In this document: in pieces, positions 8,553 through 17,858 of the stretch
Numbering within the stretch: the first letter of the stretch is position 1
Layout of the letters: every line of letters begins with the position of its first letter
Origin: Paenibacillus sp. GSMTC-2017
GTDB lineage: Bacteria; Bacillota; Bacilli; Paenibacillales; Paenibacillaceae
Assembly (NCBI RefSeq): GCF_016019935.1
Contig: NZ_JAECMT010000003.1
Span: forward strand, 602,208 to 666,207
DNA length: 64,000 bases
Direction: 5' to 3'
The notes under the pieces: generated by a model
What the model was told of the DNA's origin: nothing
Databases searched by the model: none
The model's input: the letters and a program-made list of their open reading frames with translations, nothing else
Position numbers and translations under genes: made by a program

Positions 8553-9473
8553 CTACTTTCCCACATCATACCGAACTAACATTTTCTCAAGCTTGAACTT
8601 TAGCATTGCTCGGAGTGCAGGAGGTTCTATAATTTCTGCATCTTCCCCGAAGCTGAGGATAACATGTATTAACCACCGATTCATCGCATATTCATCCACT
8701 TGCATTCGCAAGGTGAGCGAACCGTCTTCATGAAATTGCCTTTCCGCCATGTGGAATGAATCCAGCGCTCTTGCGAGCGAAGAAGGGGATATTCGGACTA
8801 CTACTTGTTTAAGTAATCGTTCCGGGAATACTTGATCTGGAGGTTCCATCACATTTTTTTGATGATCGTTGTGGAAGTGTAGAGCTGTGGCGCGTAAATC
8901 TGTTACCCGGGATAGTTTAAATTCCCGATAGTCGTTTCGTGTTCTGCAATAAGCTTGAAGATACCATGACTCAAATTTATAAAGGAGCTTTAGAGGTTCG
9001 ACGGATCGTTCCACACGCTCGTTTTTCGCATTAATATAGCAGAAGTGAACGATCGTTTGTGACTCAATTGCATCTCTTAGTAGTTGCAACGATTTACGGT
9101 AGACAGGACGACTACCTATATCCATAGATAAAGCTGCATTTTGCTCGCTGCCTTGAATCGTTTGTAATCTGCGGATCGTTTCTGTCGCTTTATCATCTTG
9201 AAAAACGGAGGAAATGGACTGTAACACGCTTACTAACGAACCAACGTCATAAGAGCCGAGCAAGCTTTTATCCATCTTGTATTCTTCTATAATTCCATAT
9301 CCACCATTAACACCTTGATAAGATACTACTGGGATACCAGCCGCACAGATTGTCTCTATGTCCCTATAGATAGTCCTTTGAGAAACGCCATACTTTTCTG
9401 CAAGCTCCGATGCGGACAGGATTTCATTATTAAGCAACATATAGATCATGGAAATTAAGCGCTCAAGCTTCAT
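8553..9473 (-). CDS. HTH-WYL transcriptional regulator (YafY/DeoR type)
   Basis: 306 residues from the ATG at 9473 (MKLERLISMIYMLLN), with a GGAGTG ribosome binding site; the longer frame to 9515 lacks support. The N-terminal winged HTH shows LSASELAEKYGVSQRTIYRDI, and the central WYL domain has SWYLQAYCRTRNDYREFKL. Known role: WYL proteins sense small ligands or nucleic acids, often repressing nearby genes. The only adjacent downstream gene on this strand is the small lipoprotein. The target is not known. Confidence 0.88.
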   Translation of the reverse strand: MKLERLISMIYMLLNNEILSASELAEKYGVSQRTIYRDIETICAAGIPVVSYQGVNGGYGIIEEYKMDKSLLGSYDVGSLVSVLQSISSVFQDDKATETIRRLQTIQGSEQNAALSMDIGSRPVYRKSLQLLRDAIESQTIVHFCYINAKNERVERSVEPLKLLYKFESWYLQAYCRTRNDYREFKLSRVTDLRATALHFHNDHQKNVMEPPDQVFPERLLKQVVVRISPSSLARALDSFHMAERQFHEDGSLTLRMQVDEYAMNRWLIHVILSFGEDAEIIEPPALRAMLKFKLEKMLVRYDVGK

Positions 9474-9630
9474 TATTTTCACTCCATATAATAGGATGAT
9501 AGGTTTATAAATCAAACACTTTCATTATATCATGGGCTGGCCATTTACGAGTTCAGTGCTTTCGAAATATCATTTATCCGTTACTTTTGTGTTCGACAAA
9601 TTGTGATAAGTAGATGCACCTTCATACTCA

Positions 9631-9644
9631 TGTAAACGCTTACC
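9631..9644. promoter_or_regulatory. cre-like site (possible CcpA operator)
   Basis: TGTAAACGCTTACC matches 13 of 14 positions of the cre consensus TGWAANCGNTNWCA as I recall it. It lies 74 bp before the small secreted protein gene at 9718. It could mediate carbon-catabolite control of that gene. Confidence 0.45.
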
Positions 9645-9717
9645 AAACAATCTAAAATAAATGTGAAAGATGGTTTGATCTTATCTGATGCCAAAAAAAA
9701 ATGAAAAGAGGATGAGA

Positions 9718-10101
9718 ATGAAAAAGACTTTTTTGTCATTAATCGTTGTAATCGCGTTATCTATCGGTGTTTTGTCTCCTAATACGGTTTCCGCATATGA
9801 TTCTGAGCATACAGTCAGCTCAGGAACAACACAATTTCATTATAGTACGGTATATGGGACCAAATATCATAAATTTACAACTCATAAGTCCGGCGTCGTC
9901 TATTTCATGGCAAATAAAACGAATACGACTAACGTAAGCATCGGAATACAAGTATTAGATGAAAATTATAATGTGGTTAGAACAGGTGAAGGCAGTATTA
10001 ACGTTTCTGCAAATCAAATTTATTATCTTAAAGTGTACATTTTACCTGGTGGTTCTGGATTGCCGCCAGCGTACGTCTATATGGGACATTATGTAGCTTA
10101 A
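9718..10101 (+). CDS. Small secreted protein of unknown function
   Basis: 127 residues from the ATG at 9718, chosen because AGAGG (9707-9711) is 6 bases upstream; earlier ATGs at 9688 and 9712 are badly spaced. A typical signal peptide (MKKTFLSLIVVIALSIGVLS, cleavage after VSA) is followed by a roughly 100-residue, probably all-beta domain rich in Thr, Tyr and Ser: YHKFTTHKSGVVYF, then VSIGIQVLDENYNVV. This recalls bacterial pre-peptidase C-terminal or PKD-like exported domains, but I did not recognise a family. A strong terminator follows, so it is monocistronic. Confidence 0.7.
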   Translation: MKKTFLSLIVVIALSIGVLSPNTVSAYDSEHTVSSGTTQFHYSTVYGTKYHKFTTHKSGVVYFMANKTNTTNVSIGIQVLDENYNVVRTGEGSINVSANQIYYLKVYILPGGSGLPPAYVYMGHYVA

Positions 10102-10110
10102 CTCACTATT

Positions 10111-10160
10111 GAAAAAAGTCACTGTGCAGTTGCCGATAGCAACAAACAGCGACTTTTTTT
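10111..10160. terminator. Long-stem terminator, bidirectional
   Basis: GAAAAAAGTC pairs with GACTTTTTTT around inner stems CTG/CAG and GTTGC/GCAAC. The flanking A and T runs let it stop both the secreted-protein gene and the convergent helicase gene. Confidence 0.85.
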
Positions 10161-10163
10161 GAG

Positions 10164-13100
10164 TTAGCTAGATGCTTCATTCAGCGATAAAATTTCTCGA
10201 AGATCCTGTTCAGTAAGGGTGGATAATGATTCGCTTCCTGGTTGAATGATTTCGTCGATGAGGTTCTTTTTGCGTTCTTGCAGTGCATACATCTTGTCTT
10301 CAACTGTTCCTTGCGCGACTAATCGAATGACTTGCACAACTTTCCGCTGACCGATTCGGTGAGCACGATCCGCAGCTTGTTGCTCGACTGCCGGATTCCA
10401 CCACAAATCATACAAAATGACTGTATCAGCTCCAGTGAGATTTAATCCAGTGCCACCAGCTTTGAGTGAGAGCAGGAATAGCTCGCGCTCTCCGTCATTA
10501 AATCGATTACATAACTCTACACGTTCTGAAGCGGGGGTACTTCCATCAAGATAGAAGTAAGGAACTCCTTGATAGCCTAACTCACGACCGATTAGCCCAA
10601 GCATCTCGGTGAACTGAGAAAAGATCAACATGCGTCTACCAGTGCTGCGGCATTCCTCGATAAGCTCAAACAGTTGCTCGAACTTGGCTGAGCTACCCTT
10701 ATAGTCTTCAATGAAAAGGGAAGGATGGCAACAAAGCTGACGAAGCCGTGTTATACCTGCCAAAATTTTGATACGCTCCTTGCCGAAGTCACCGCTGTCC
10801 AAATGTTTCAATGAGTCTTCCTGCAACTTAGCCAAATAAGCTGCGTAAAGCTTCTTCTGATCATCCAGCAACTCTGATGGCTGCAACGTTTCAATTTTTT
10901 CAGGCAATTCCTTTAGTACATCCGACTTCAAACGTCGAAGCAAGAAAGGACGACTCCGCCTTGCGATCGTCTCCCTCGTTAGCTCGCCAAACGTTTTCCT
11001 ATCTTGAAATAACTCAGGGAAAACGGCGCTAAAGATGGACCACAGCTCTTCAAGCCTATTTTCAATAGGAGTTCCTGTTAAAGCAAAGCGATATTGAGCA
11101 TTAAGAGATCTTACAATTTGAGCAGTTTGAGTCGTATAGTTTTTAAACGCTTGAGCCTCATCCAAGATGAGAGTATGGAACGATTGAGTGGTGTAAGCTA
11201 CAGCATCTTTCCTAAGCAGCGGATAGGAAGTGATAATAACATCAGGTGTGACGCCACTTAGTCCAGCAAGTACTTCGCCCCGCTCCCCCTTAACTCCATC
11301 AGCGATGACCGCTTTTATCTGGGGCGCGAACTTAGTAAGTTCATTGCGCCAGTTATACATGAGAGATGAAGGGGCAACAATTAAGGCAGGTATTCCTTGT
11401 TCTCTAATAGAAGGGAGAACAGATAACAGAAATGCGATACTTTGAATCGTTTTGCCAAGCCCCATATCGTCTGCGAGAATACCGCCAAATCGATAATAAG
11501 CAACAGTTTTCATCCACTGGTAGCCATGTTTTTGATAGTCCCGTAATACGGGTGCGAGACTTTCAGGTATAGGGAAATCAAGATTTTCTGGATTCCTCAT
11601 ATTATCTAGCAGCTCTCTAAGCGACTTGCTTAGTTTGACTGAACTGTTCTGCAGTGGCATATCTATGAGCGATAATGCTCGGAATGCAGGTAAGCGAATC
11701 GAATCGTCATGAAGAGCGAGATGGTGGAGACCAACCCCATTCATCACACGAATAACGGCTTGGAATGCTGCTGTATCGAGTGGCATTAATGCACCATTCG
11801 GTAGTTTATAATATTGTCGTTTCTCATCAATAGCTTGAATTAACTTTTTAATTTCTTTGTCCGGAATACCATCCAATTCGAATTTAAACTCTAGCCAATC
11901 CGTCCGTTCATCCCATGTAATGGACATTTTGGGAGGGGCATGCTCGGTTACTAGACGCAGCTTAACTGCCGAAGTGGCGTAAATATCTAGAAGTTGTTCA
12001 AGCTCTGGGACAAGTTGATGAAGAAATTCATATTCAGCATCATCACTTTCAATGATATAGCCACCTTCTGTTTTTCCATAACTTTCATGCTCTAGCATAG
12101 CTAATATTTGTCGTTCCCTTTCACCATCACGCATTAGAATACGATCTGTTCCCCTATGCTTGTCCACTGCTTCCAGTGGATTGATGACGATATCGCCATA
12201 TTGAAACTCCAACCCTGCAAGCAATCGATCCCGAACACGGTCCAAATACATTCTAGCTTTAAGTGGACGATAGAGAACTTGCTCTGATATCGACTCCGAT
12301 ATTTCCACAATGCCAAGTTTCATCAGACCTGGAATAACTCGCTCCATAAACGGTTCTATTTGGTTAGGCGAGATATAAAGAGAAGTGCGGTCACTTACTC
12401 CCAGCTCCCCTGCAAATAAATGTTTAAGCTTGGAGAACTGCTGGAGCATGCGATCTGTCACTCGATATAATTTTCCTTCTCTAAACGCCATGCCATAAGC
12501 ATCGATAACGATAAGTTCATGTATGCCATGTGCTATAAGCACATATCCATTCCCTGAATGATCCTGATCGATAGAGAAACGAAGTGGTAGCTTTTCCTCG
12601 GTTAGTTGTAGTCCTTCAAAGCGCTGAGCAATATTACGACGATTGCGAAGTTCGTTTAGCACGATATTTACGTTTGGTGCATGCTGAAGATAAGGTAATA
12701 GTTCCTCCCATGCAAATGGGGGAATAAGCAAAAGTCTCTCATTATTTGCGGAACGTGCAGAATCAACGACACTCCGCAGCATCGTTTCTTTATAGGATTG
12801 CTCCTGCGAGCAGATCATTAATAACTTTTTGATTATAGTATCATCTTCTGGAGAGAATCGATGAAGAGCTGGATCATAAGCAAATAGCTTAGAGAAAGAG
12901 AATTCTTTGCCAAGCCGAATATGGTCAAGTACATCAATTATTTTCTGAACAATATATAATCGCTCAGTGCCGAGTTTAAGTTCAATTCCAATCTTGTGCT
13001 TGCGATAGCCATATGGGACAAGCTGGCATGAGAACTCCACTTGAAGTAGTTCTCGAGTATCTTGGAGAACTCCAGTACCAATTGGTCTTTTTGGCTTTTC

Positions 13101-13499
13101 GTAAAAGAGGTTCAGCATATCGTCAACGATTTGACCATTGGAGATGTTATCTTGTAGCTCGGTACCTAAATCAAAGCTATATGATTTTGTTGGTTTTTGA
13201 TTGTGTCCATACTGTTGATTGTGTATATATAACAGGGCAGCTGCAACATGTTTGCAGTAATTGTTGTCTGTATAGAAAGCAAGACAAGAACATTCAGCGT
13301 CGACATCATTATTGCTATCAACTTCGATTTTGACATCGTAGTTTTTATTGCTAGCAATGATAGCGGAATAATGCTCCTGATCGTCGTCGCCTATTCGTTT
13401 ACAAGTTACTTTACCGTCACGAAAATAAGCTTCACCACGTTCAAAGTTATCGGGTCCGCAGAGCAGCTTAATTATTCGCTCAGTTATTTGATATCCCAT
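10164..13499 (-). CDS. SWIM zinc-finger SNF2/RapA-like helicase
   Basis: 1111 residues. A SWIM motif lies at the N-terminus: Cys70-x-Cys72-x9-Cys82-x-His84. A long SNF2-associated region follows, then the two-lobed SF2 motor: Walker A DDMGLGKT near residue 677, DEAQ box near 778, TGTPIENRL motif III, and helicase C with RMLIFSQFTEMLG and AGGTGLNLTGAD (motif V) and QAADRAHRIGQ (motif VI). Known role: bacterial SNF2 proteins are DNA translocases, possibly displacing RNA polymerase or other DNA-bound proteins. AAGGAGC precedes the ATG. No nuclease or phage-defence partner lies next to it. Confidence 0.93.
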   Translation of the reverse strand: MGYQITERIIKLLCGPDNFERGEAYFRDGKVTCKRIGDDDQEHYSAIIASNKNYDVKIEVDSNNDVDAECSCLAFYTDNNYCKHVAAALLYIHNQQYGHNQKPTKSYSFDLGTELQDNISNGQIVDDMLNLFYEKPKRPIGTGVLQDTRELLQVEFSCQLVPYGYRKHKIGIELKLGTERLYIVQKIIDVLDHIRLGKEFSFSKLFAYDPALHRFSPEDDTIIKKLLMICSQEQSYKETMLRSVVDSARSANNERLLLIPPFAWEELLPYLQHAPNVNIVLNELRNRRNIAQRFEGLQLTEEKLPLRFSIDQDHSGNGYVLIAHGIHELIVIDAYGMAFREGKLYRVTDRMLQQFSKLKHLFAGELGVSDRTSLYISPNQIEPFMERVIPGLMKLGIVEISESISEQVLYRPLKARMYLDRVRDRLLAGLEFQYGDIVINPLEAVDKHRGTDRILMRDGERERQILAMLEHESYGKTEGGYIIESDDAEYEFLHQLVPELEQLLDIYATSAVKLRLVTEHAPPKMSITWDERTDWLEFKFELDGIPDKEIKKLIQAIDEKRQYYKLPNGALMPLDTAAFQAVIRVMNGVGLHHLALHDDSIRLPAFRALSLIDMPLQNSSVKLSKSLRELLDNMRNPENLDFPIPESLAPVLRDYQKHGYQWMKTVAYYRFGGILADDMGLGKTIQSIAFLLSVLPSIREQGIPALIVAPSSLMYNWRNELTKFAPQIKAVIADGVKGERGEVLAGLSGVTPDVIITSYPLLRKDAVAYTTQSFHTLILDEAQAFKNYTTQTAQIVRSLNAQYRFALTGTPIENRLEELWSIFSAVFPELFQDRKTFGELTRETIARRSRPFLLRRLKSDVLKELPEKIETLQPSELLDDQKKLYAAYLAKLQEDSLKHLDSGDFGKERIKILAGITRLRQLCCHPSLFIEDYKGSSAKFEQLFELIEECRSTGRRMLIFSQFTEMLGLIGRELGYQGVPYFYLDGSTPASERVELCNRFNDGERELFLLSLKAGGTGLNLTGADTVILYDLWWNPAVEQQAADRAHRIGQRKVVQVIRLVAQGTVEDKMYALQERKKNLIDEIIQPGSESLSTLTEQDLREILSLNEASS

Positions 13500-13635
13500 A
13501 GCATCGATGCTCCTTGCTGAAGAAACCCTTCAGTATCGGGTTAAAATTCGAGTATTCCTTTTATTATAATACAGTTTTAATGATCGTATAGGTTATTCCC
13601 TTTCGAATATCCAAAATAGAAAAGGAGCTAGTATA

Positions 13636-14409
13636 TTGCCATTCACATTTGCTCATCCTCTATATGCAGCTCCACTCAAAGTAATTAAACCATCAATAAT
13701 AAGTTTAACAGGTATTGTACTCGGAAGTATGTCACCAGACTTTGAATATTTTATAGCGCTAGAGCCGCACCAAACGATTGGGCATTCGACATTAGGTTTA
13801 TTGTTGCAAGCAATACCGTTAAGTCTTTTATTTGCCTTCATCTTTCATTATTTATTAAAATCAGCAATCGCAGACAATCTTCCTGCAATTTGGAGTATCA
13901 GTGGAAGAGCGCAGGGGTTGATTCGTACTCATACTTGGAGAATGAATCGATTAAGCGATTGGATCGTGTTCGTCATATCTGTTGCAATAGGCTTTTATTC
14001 ACACGTTCTATTAGACGGGTTCACCCACGTAACGGGCTATTTTGTCCAGCGTAATTCCTTTCTACAATATGAAATAATGGGTTATCCGGTATTCAAGTTT
14101 TTGCAGCACGGCCTGTCTTTGATTGGTTTGTCTCTACAGGGTATCTTCATTTTTGTTTTGTTCAAAAAGGTTAAGCCTATCTATCAAGCCAATGGGCCCT
14201 CAGCAATGAATAAATGGTTGTTTTGGATTATCGTATCAGTTGTTGCTGTCATTGTAGTCGCGCTAAAGTTTCTTTTGTCGAACAGTACAAACTACATTGG
14301 AATGGGCGTCGTTTCGATGCTGTCAGGAACTGTTTTAGGCATAATTGTCGCTTCGTTGATTTACCGTCTTCGTAACCAGAGTATCGTAGGCTCTACAAGG
14401 AATAGTTAA
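13636..14409 (+). CDS. DUF4184 family membrane protein
   Basis: 257 residues with about six hydrophobic segments. The N-terminus MPFTFAHPLYAAPLK followed by GSMSPDFEYF is characteristic of DUF4184. The start is a TTG at 13636, supported by AAAGGAG 10 bases upstream and by the family N-terminus starting there. Members resemble the metal-dependent membrane hydrolase group; the His and Asp residues at AHP and SPDFEY could bind a metal, by analogy. Function is unknown. It is a single-gene unit divergent from the SNF2 gene. Confidence 0.8.
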   Translation: MPFTFAHPLYAAPLKVIKPSIISLTGIVLGSMSPDFEYFIALEPHQTIGHSTLGLLLQAIPLSLLFAFIFHYLLKSAIADNLPAIWSISGRAQGLIRTHTWRMNRLSDWIVFVISVAIGFYSHVLLDGFTHVTGYFVQRNSFLQYEIMGYPVFKFLQHGLSLIGLSLQGIFIFVLFKKVKPIYQANGPSAMNKWLFWIIVSVVAVIVVALKFLLSNSTNYIGMGVVSMLSGTVLGIIVASLIYRLRNQSIVGSTRNS

Positions 14410-14502
14410 CATCATATGGACGTCTATGAAGTTTGACTTCTAAAACTGTATAAAATATAATTACAGTAATTAGTTTTCAGAAATCATAGGGGGGAGATAT
14501 CA

Positions 14503-15540
14503 ATGTCCGTGGAACAACATTCCTATGTGCGACCGAATAAGAACCATTCTACCTTTGGTATTCCTTTATCTGTATTAGATGTTGCTCCAATTATTGAAGG
14601 TGGAACGATTGCAAACTCCTTGCGTAATACGCTTGATCTTGCTCAACATTCAGAACGATGGGGATATACGCGTTATTGGCTTGCAGAACATCATAACTCT
14701 CCAAGTATTGCAAGCTCAGCAACGTCCGTCGTTATTGGCCACGTAGCAGGCGGCACTTCGACTATTCGTGTCGGTGCTGGCGGTATTATGCTTCCGAACC
14801 ATGCGCCACTAGTTATCGCGGAGCAATTCGGTACGCTAGATGCGCTCTATCCTGGTCGCATCGATTTGGGCCTTGGACGTGCGCCAGGCACAGATGGACT
14901 TACAGCAGCGGCTCTTCGTGGACAAAGGAGAGGGAACGGCGGTGATTTCCCTGAGCTATTGGATCAACTGCGTGCTTATTTAGATCCAACAAGAGCTGAA
15001 ACGGCTATGGCAGTTCGTGCTTACCCAGGTGAGGGAGCGGATGTGCCGATCTGGCTGCTCGGATCTAGTGATTTTAGCGCTATGCTTGCTGCAGAACTTG
15101 GGTTGCCATTTGCATTCGCGGGGCACTTTTCCCCAACGTTTACGGTTCCGGCTATGAATCTGTATCGCAATAATTTTAAACCATCTGCTATGCTGGCTGA
15201 GCCGTACGCGATGGTTGCTGTCAACGTTGTAGCAGCTGAAACGGATGAAGAAGCTGCATTTTTAGCAACAACACTACAACAATATTTTCTAGGATTTATA
15301 AGGAATCGTCGTGCTCCATTGCCACCTCCTGTACGTAGTATGGATGGATTATGGACTGCACAAGAGAAGTATGCATTAGAGCAACAACTTGGTTCTTCCA
15401 TTGCTGGAAGTCCAGCAACGGTAAAAACGAAGTTAGAGAAGTACATTGAGCTAACGGGTGCTAATGAAGTAATGATTGCCGCTCATATTTATGACCATAC
15501 CGCTCGCCTACGTTCATACGAAATTATTGCCAATATTTAA
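14503..15540 (+). CDS. Luciferase-like flavin-dependent monooxygenase (LLM class)
   Basis: 345 residues with the LLM TIM-barrel pattern: LSVLDVAPI near the N-terminus, [12 protein letters not shown] (the MsnO8/YghJ-like EHH segment), and [13 protein letters not shown]. Known chemistry: these enzymes use reduced FMN and O2 to oxidise small organic substrates. The substrate is not deducible. GGGGGAGAT sits before the ATG. The downstream MFS gene follows after 47 bp on the same strand, so the pair may be an operon for modification plus export of a compound. Confidence 0.88.
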   Translation: MSVEQHSYVRPNKNHSTFGIPLSVLDVAPIIEGGTIANSLRNTLDLAQHSERWGYTRYWLAEHHNSPSIASSATSVVIGHVAGGTSTIRVGAGGIMLPNHAPLVIAEQFGTLDALYPGRIDLGLGRAPGTDGLTAAALRGQRRGNGGDFPELLDQLRAYLDPTRAETAMAVRAYPGEGADVPIWLLGSSDFSAMLAAELGLPFAFAGHFSPTFTVPAMNLYRNNFKPSAMLAEPYAMVAVNVVAAETDEEAAFLATTLQQYFLGFIRNRRAPLPPPVRSMDGLWTAQEKYALEQQLGSSIAGSPATVKTKLEKYIELTGANEVMIAAHIYDHTARLRSYEIIANI

Positions 15541-15587
15541 AATAAGGCTATATAGAAATAGTCAATTGAATAGGATGGATAACGTCA

Positions 15588-16781
15588 ATGTCAACACAGA
15601 ATACAGGCAACAGCAGAATGATGCTGTTAATGGTGAATATGTTTATCGCCATGCTCGGAATAGGCTTAATAATACCTGTACTTCCTGAGTTTCTTCGGGA
15701 ATTTGATGCAGGAGGCAAGACTGCAGGATATTTAATTGCTGCATTTGGTATTACGCAATTTGTATTTTCCCCTATTGCAGGAGATCTTTCGGACAAATAT
15801 GGACGTAAACTAATGATCGTGCTTGGATTATCGCTGTTTACAGTCTCGAATACTATATTTGCACTAGCAGATCACGTGTCATGGCTCTATATTTCTCGTC
15901 TAATCGGTGGAATTGGTGCCGCGGCAATGATACCGTCTATGCTTGCTTATGTTGCAGATATAACGACAGAAGAAAATCGTGGTAAAGGTCTCGGAATGCT
16001 TGGAGCTGCGATGTCGCTTGGTTTCGTCGTTGGTCCTGGTGTAGGCGGATTACTCGCAGAACTTGGTGTTCGAGCACCATTTTATGTGTCGGCAGCAGTT
16101 GGTGCGTTAGCGGCAATTGGTTCACTGCTGTTTGTACCTGAGTCGTTGGCGCTAGAATCGAGAATGGCAGCTAGAGCGGTCAAGGAGAAGCGCGAAAATA
16201 TCGTTAAGCAGTTTGCGAAGTCATTTAAGGCATCTTACTTTATACTGCTTGTCCTGATTTTCACATTAACATTTGGTCTCATTAATTTTGAAGCAATCTT
16301 CCCACTATTTGTTGATGCGAAGTTTGGTTATACAACACTTCAAATTTCTATTGTCATTACAGTTGGAGCATTAGCTGGCACAATCATTCAAGCTATGTTC
16401 ATCGGGAAACTTATTAATAAGTTTGGCGAACAGAAGTTAATCAATTGGACGTTCCTACTATCCGCTGTATCACTGATCCTCATGTTGTTATCTGGAAACT
16501 TTATCTACGTGTTGATCTTAACGTCGTTCTTCTTTACATTGACAGCGATAATGAGACCGGCAATTAATACGTTGTTGTCCAAGTCGGCTGGCAACGAACA
16601 GGGTTTTGTAGCAGGTATGAATAATGCCTATATGAGTCTCGGAAATATTTTCGGTCCAGCTGTTGCGGGAACCTTGTATGATGTCGATATTAATGCACCT
16701 TATATTCTTGGAGCAGTAGTGCTCGCTTCGAGCCTATACTTGTCTATGAAAAAGTTAGGTCGAGTCAAAGCTGTCGCATAA
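15588..16781 (+). CDS. MFS multidrug efflux transporter (DHA1 type)
   Basis: 397 residues and 12 predicted membrane helices. Motif A is seen as GDLSDKYGRK in the loop after TM2. Motif C-like GFVVGPGVGG in TM5 is the antiporter signature of drug-proton exporters (NorA/Bmr/TetA group). A Glu-rich cytoplasmic loop separates TM6 from TM7. Known role: proton-driven export of drugs or metabolites across the cytoplasmic membrane. It is linked to the LLM monooxygenase upstream. The start has a modest AGGATGG ribosome binding site. Confidence 0.9.
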   Translation: MSTQNTGNSRMMLLMVNMFIAMLGIGLIIPVLPEFLREFDAGGKTAGYLIAAFGITQFVFSPIAGDLSDKYGRKLMIVLGLSLFTVSNTIFALADHVSWLYISRLIGGIGAAAMIPSMLAYVADITTEENRGKGLGMLGAAMSLGFVVGPGVGGLLAELGVRAPFYVSAAVGALAAIGSLLFVPESLALESRMAARAVKEKRENIVKQFAKSFKASYFILLVLIFTLTFGLINFEAIFPLFVDAKFGYTTLQISIVITVGALAGTIIQAMFIGKLINKFGEQKLINWTFLLSAVSLILMLLSGNFIYVLILTSFFFTLTAIMRPAINTLLSKSAGNEQGFVAGMNNAYMSLGNIFGPAVAGTLYDVDINAPYILGAVVLASSLYLSMKKLGRVKAVA

Positions 16782-16823
16782 GACGATTTCCCACTTACTT
16801 TAGAGATGAATTTAGATTGCGAA

Positions 16824-16866
16824 AAAGGACCTTATTCCCACTTAACGGCGGGTTATGGGGTCCTTT
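16824..16866 (+). terminator. Probable terminator after the MFS gene
   Basis: AAAGGACC (16824-16831) pairs with GGTCCTTT (16859-16866), but the following T-run is poor (TTTAGTTTA). It sits 40 bp after the stop codon. Confidence 0.6.
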
Positions 16867-17006
16867 AGTTTATTTATGTGATGTCTGTGTAAACGTATAT
16901 AAAGTAGCTCCTTTTACTTGTAGCCTCTATAATATAGCTTTACAATGTAAAGGAATAAATATTATAATTCCTATATGATAACTTGGTAATCTCCTAGTTG
17001 TTGCGT

Positions 17007-17648
17007 TCATTCCTCGTTTTCTATACTTTCTTCTGGCCTATGTCCACGTTGAAGTTCTCGAATGGAGTAACCAAAGTCCATCTGTAAATGAGGATAGTCT
17101 TTGAAGTTTTTCCAATCGCCACCCCAGCTAAATCCAAGCTGTTTGGCTACTTTAACAACTTCGATCCAGTCGGCCGAACCATTTTTGTTGCCATCGTATT
17201 CAAGATCCCAGATCACTTTGCCCTTCTTGGTCTTTAAAGCGAAGTCGATAGCTAATCCATAATTATGGTAAGACTCGCCACCTCGAACATGCGTAACGAT
17301 GGGGCCTTCGGATTCTCTTCCTTTGTCATACAAGGCATTTTGCTCTTCATGACTACGGAAATCGTCGGTGATAAGAATCGAAATACCGAGCTTTTCGACT
17401 TCTGTAATAAGCTCTTCCTTTTTTAGTTGTACGATAGGATGAAGCTCAGTTATTTGTGGTGCATCCTTTTTTATAAAGGGAATAAGTCTTTCTAATTGCT
17501 CAGATCGATTACTCCATAAAGCCGTTACCAACAACAGAATAAAAAGCAATATGATCCAGTTGCGAATTTTTCTGCTTCTTGAAGTAGGTCTCTTATGAGG
17601 TAATCCGGCTGGTGGGCGTTGCTGGTGTAATGGTTGATAGTCAGCCAT
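17007..17648 (-). CDS. CwlK-like M15 peptidoglycan L,D-endopeptidase, membrane anchored
   Basis: 213 residues from the ATG at 17648, which has GAGGAGA about 6 bases upstream; the ATG at 17663 overlaps that sequence. An N-terminal transmembrane anchor (IRNWIILLFILLLVTALW) precedes the VanY/CwlK domain. Metal-binding and active-site residues can be read in SYHNYGLAIDFAL (H..D), and a final YPHLQMDF His ligand. Known role: zinc peptidase cleaving L-Ala-D-Glu bonds in wall peptides (B. subtilis CwlK). Single-gene unit. Confidence 0.87.
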   Translation of the reverse strand: MADYQPLHQQRPPAGLPHKRPTSRSRKIRNWIILLFILLLVTALWSNRSEQLERLIPFIKKDAPQITELHPIVQLKKEELITEVEKLGISILITDDFRSHEEQNALYDKGRESEGPIVTHVRGGESYHNYGLAIDFALKTKKGKVIWDLEYDGNKNGSADWIEVVKVAKQLGFSWGGDWKNFKDYPHLQMDFGYSIRELQRGHRPEESIENEE

Positions 17649-17763
17649 AATTATTCTCCTCATTCTTAAATATAGTAGTGCAGTACTGTTTCAATAGTAA
17701 TGGACGATAGAAAGGAAAGCAATGAATTATATCTATCCAAGTTGTATGATGATGTAAGTTTTA

Positions 17764-17809
17764 TTGACGCTGTATCAGTTTAGTTTTACACTGATGGATA
17801 TAAGTGTAA
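17764..17809 (+). promoter_or_regulatory. Promoter with overlapping operator-like dyad before the dioxygenase gene
   Basis: -35 TTGACG (17764-17769) and -10 TACACT (17787-17792) are spaced 17 bp. A perfect 7-bp inverted repeat, TTACACT...AGTGTAA (17786-17809), covers the -10. MhqO-type dioxygenases are typically repressed by MarR-family MhqR in B. subtilis; whether this dyad is such a site is an inference. Confidence 0.55.
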
Positions 17810-17858
17810 GTTCGGTTGGTAGATTGTAATCGCATCATTTACCGGGAGGATGTCAGTT

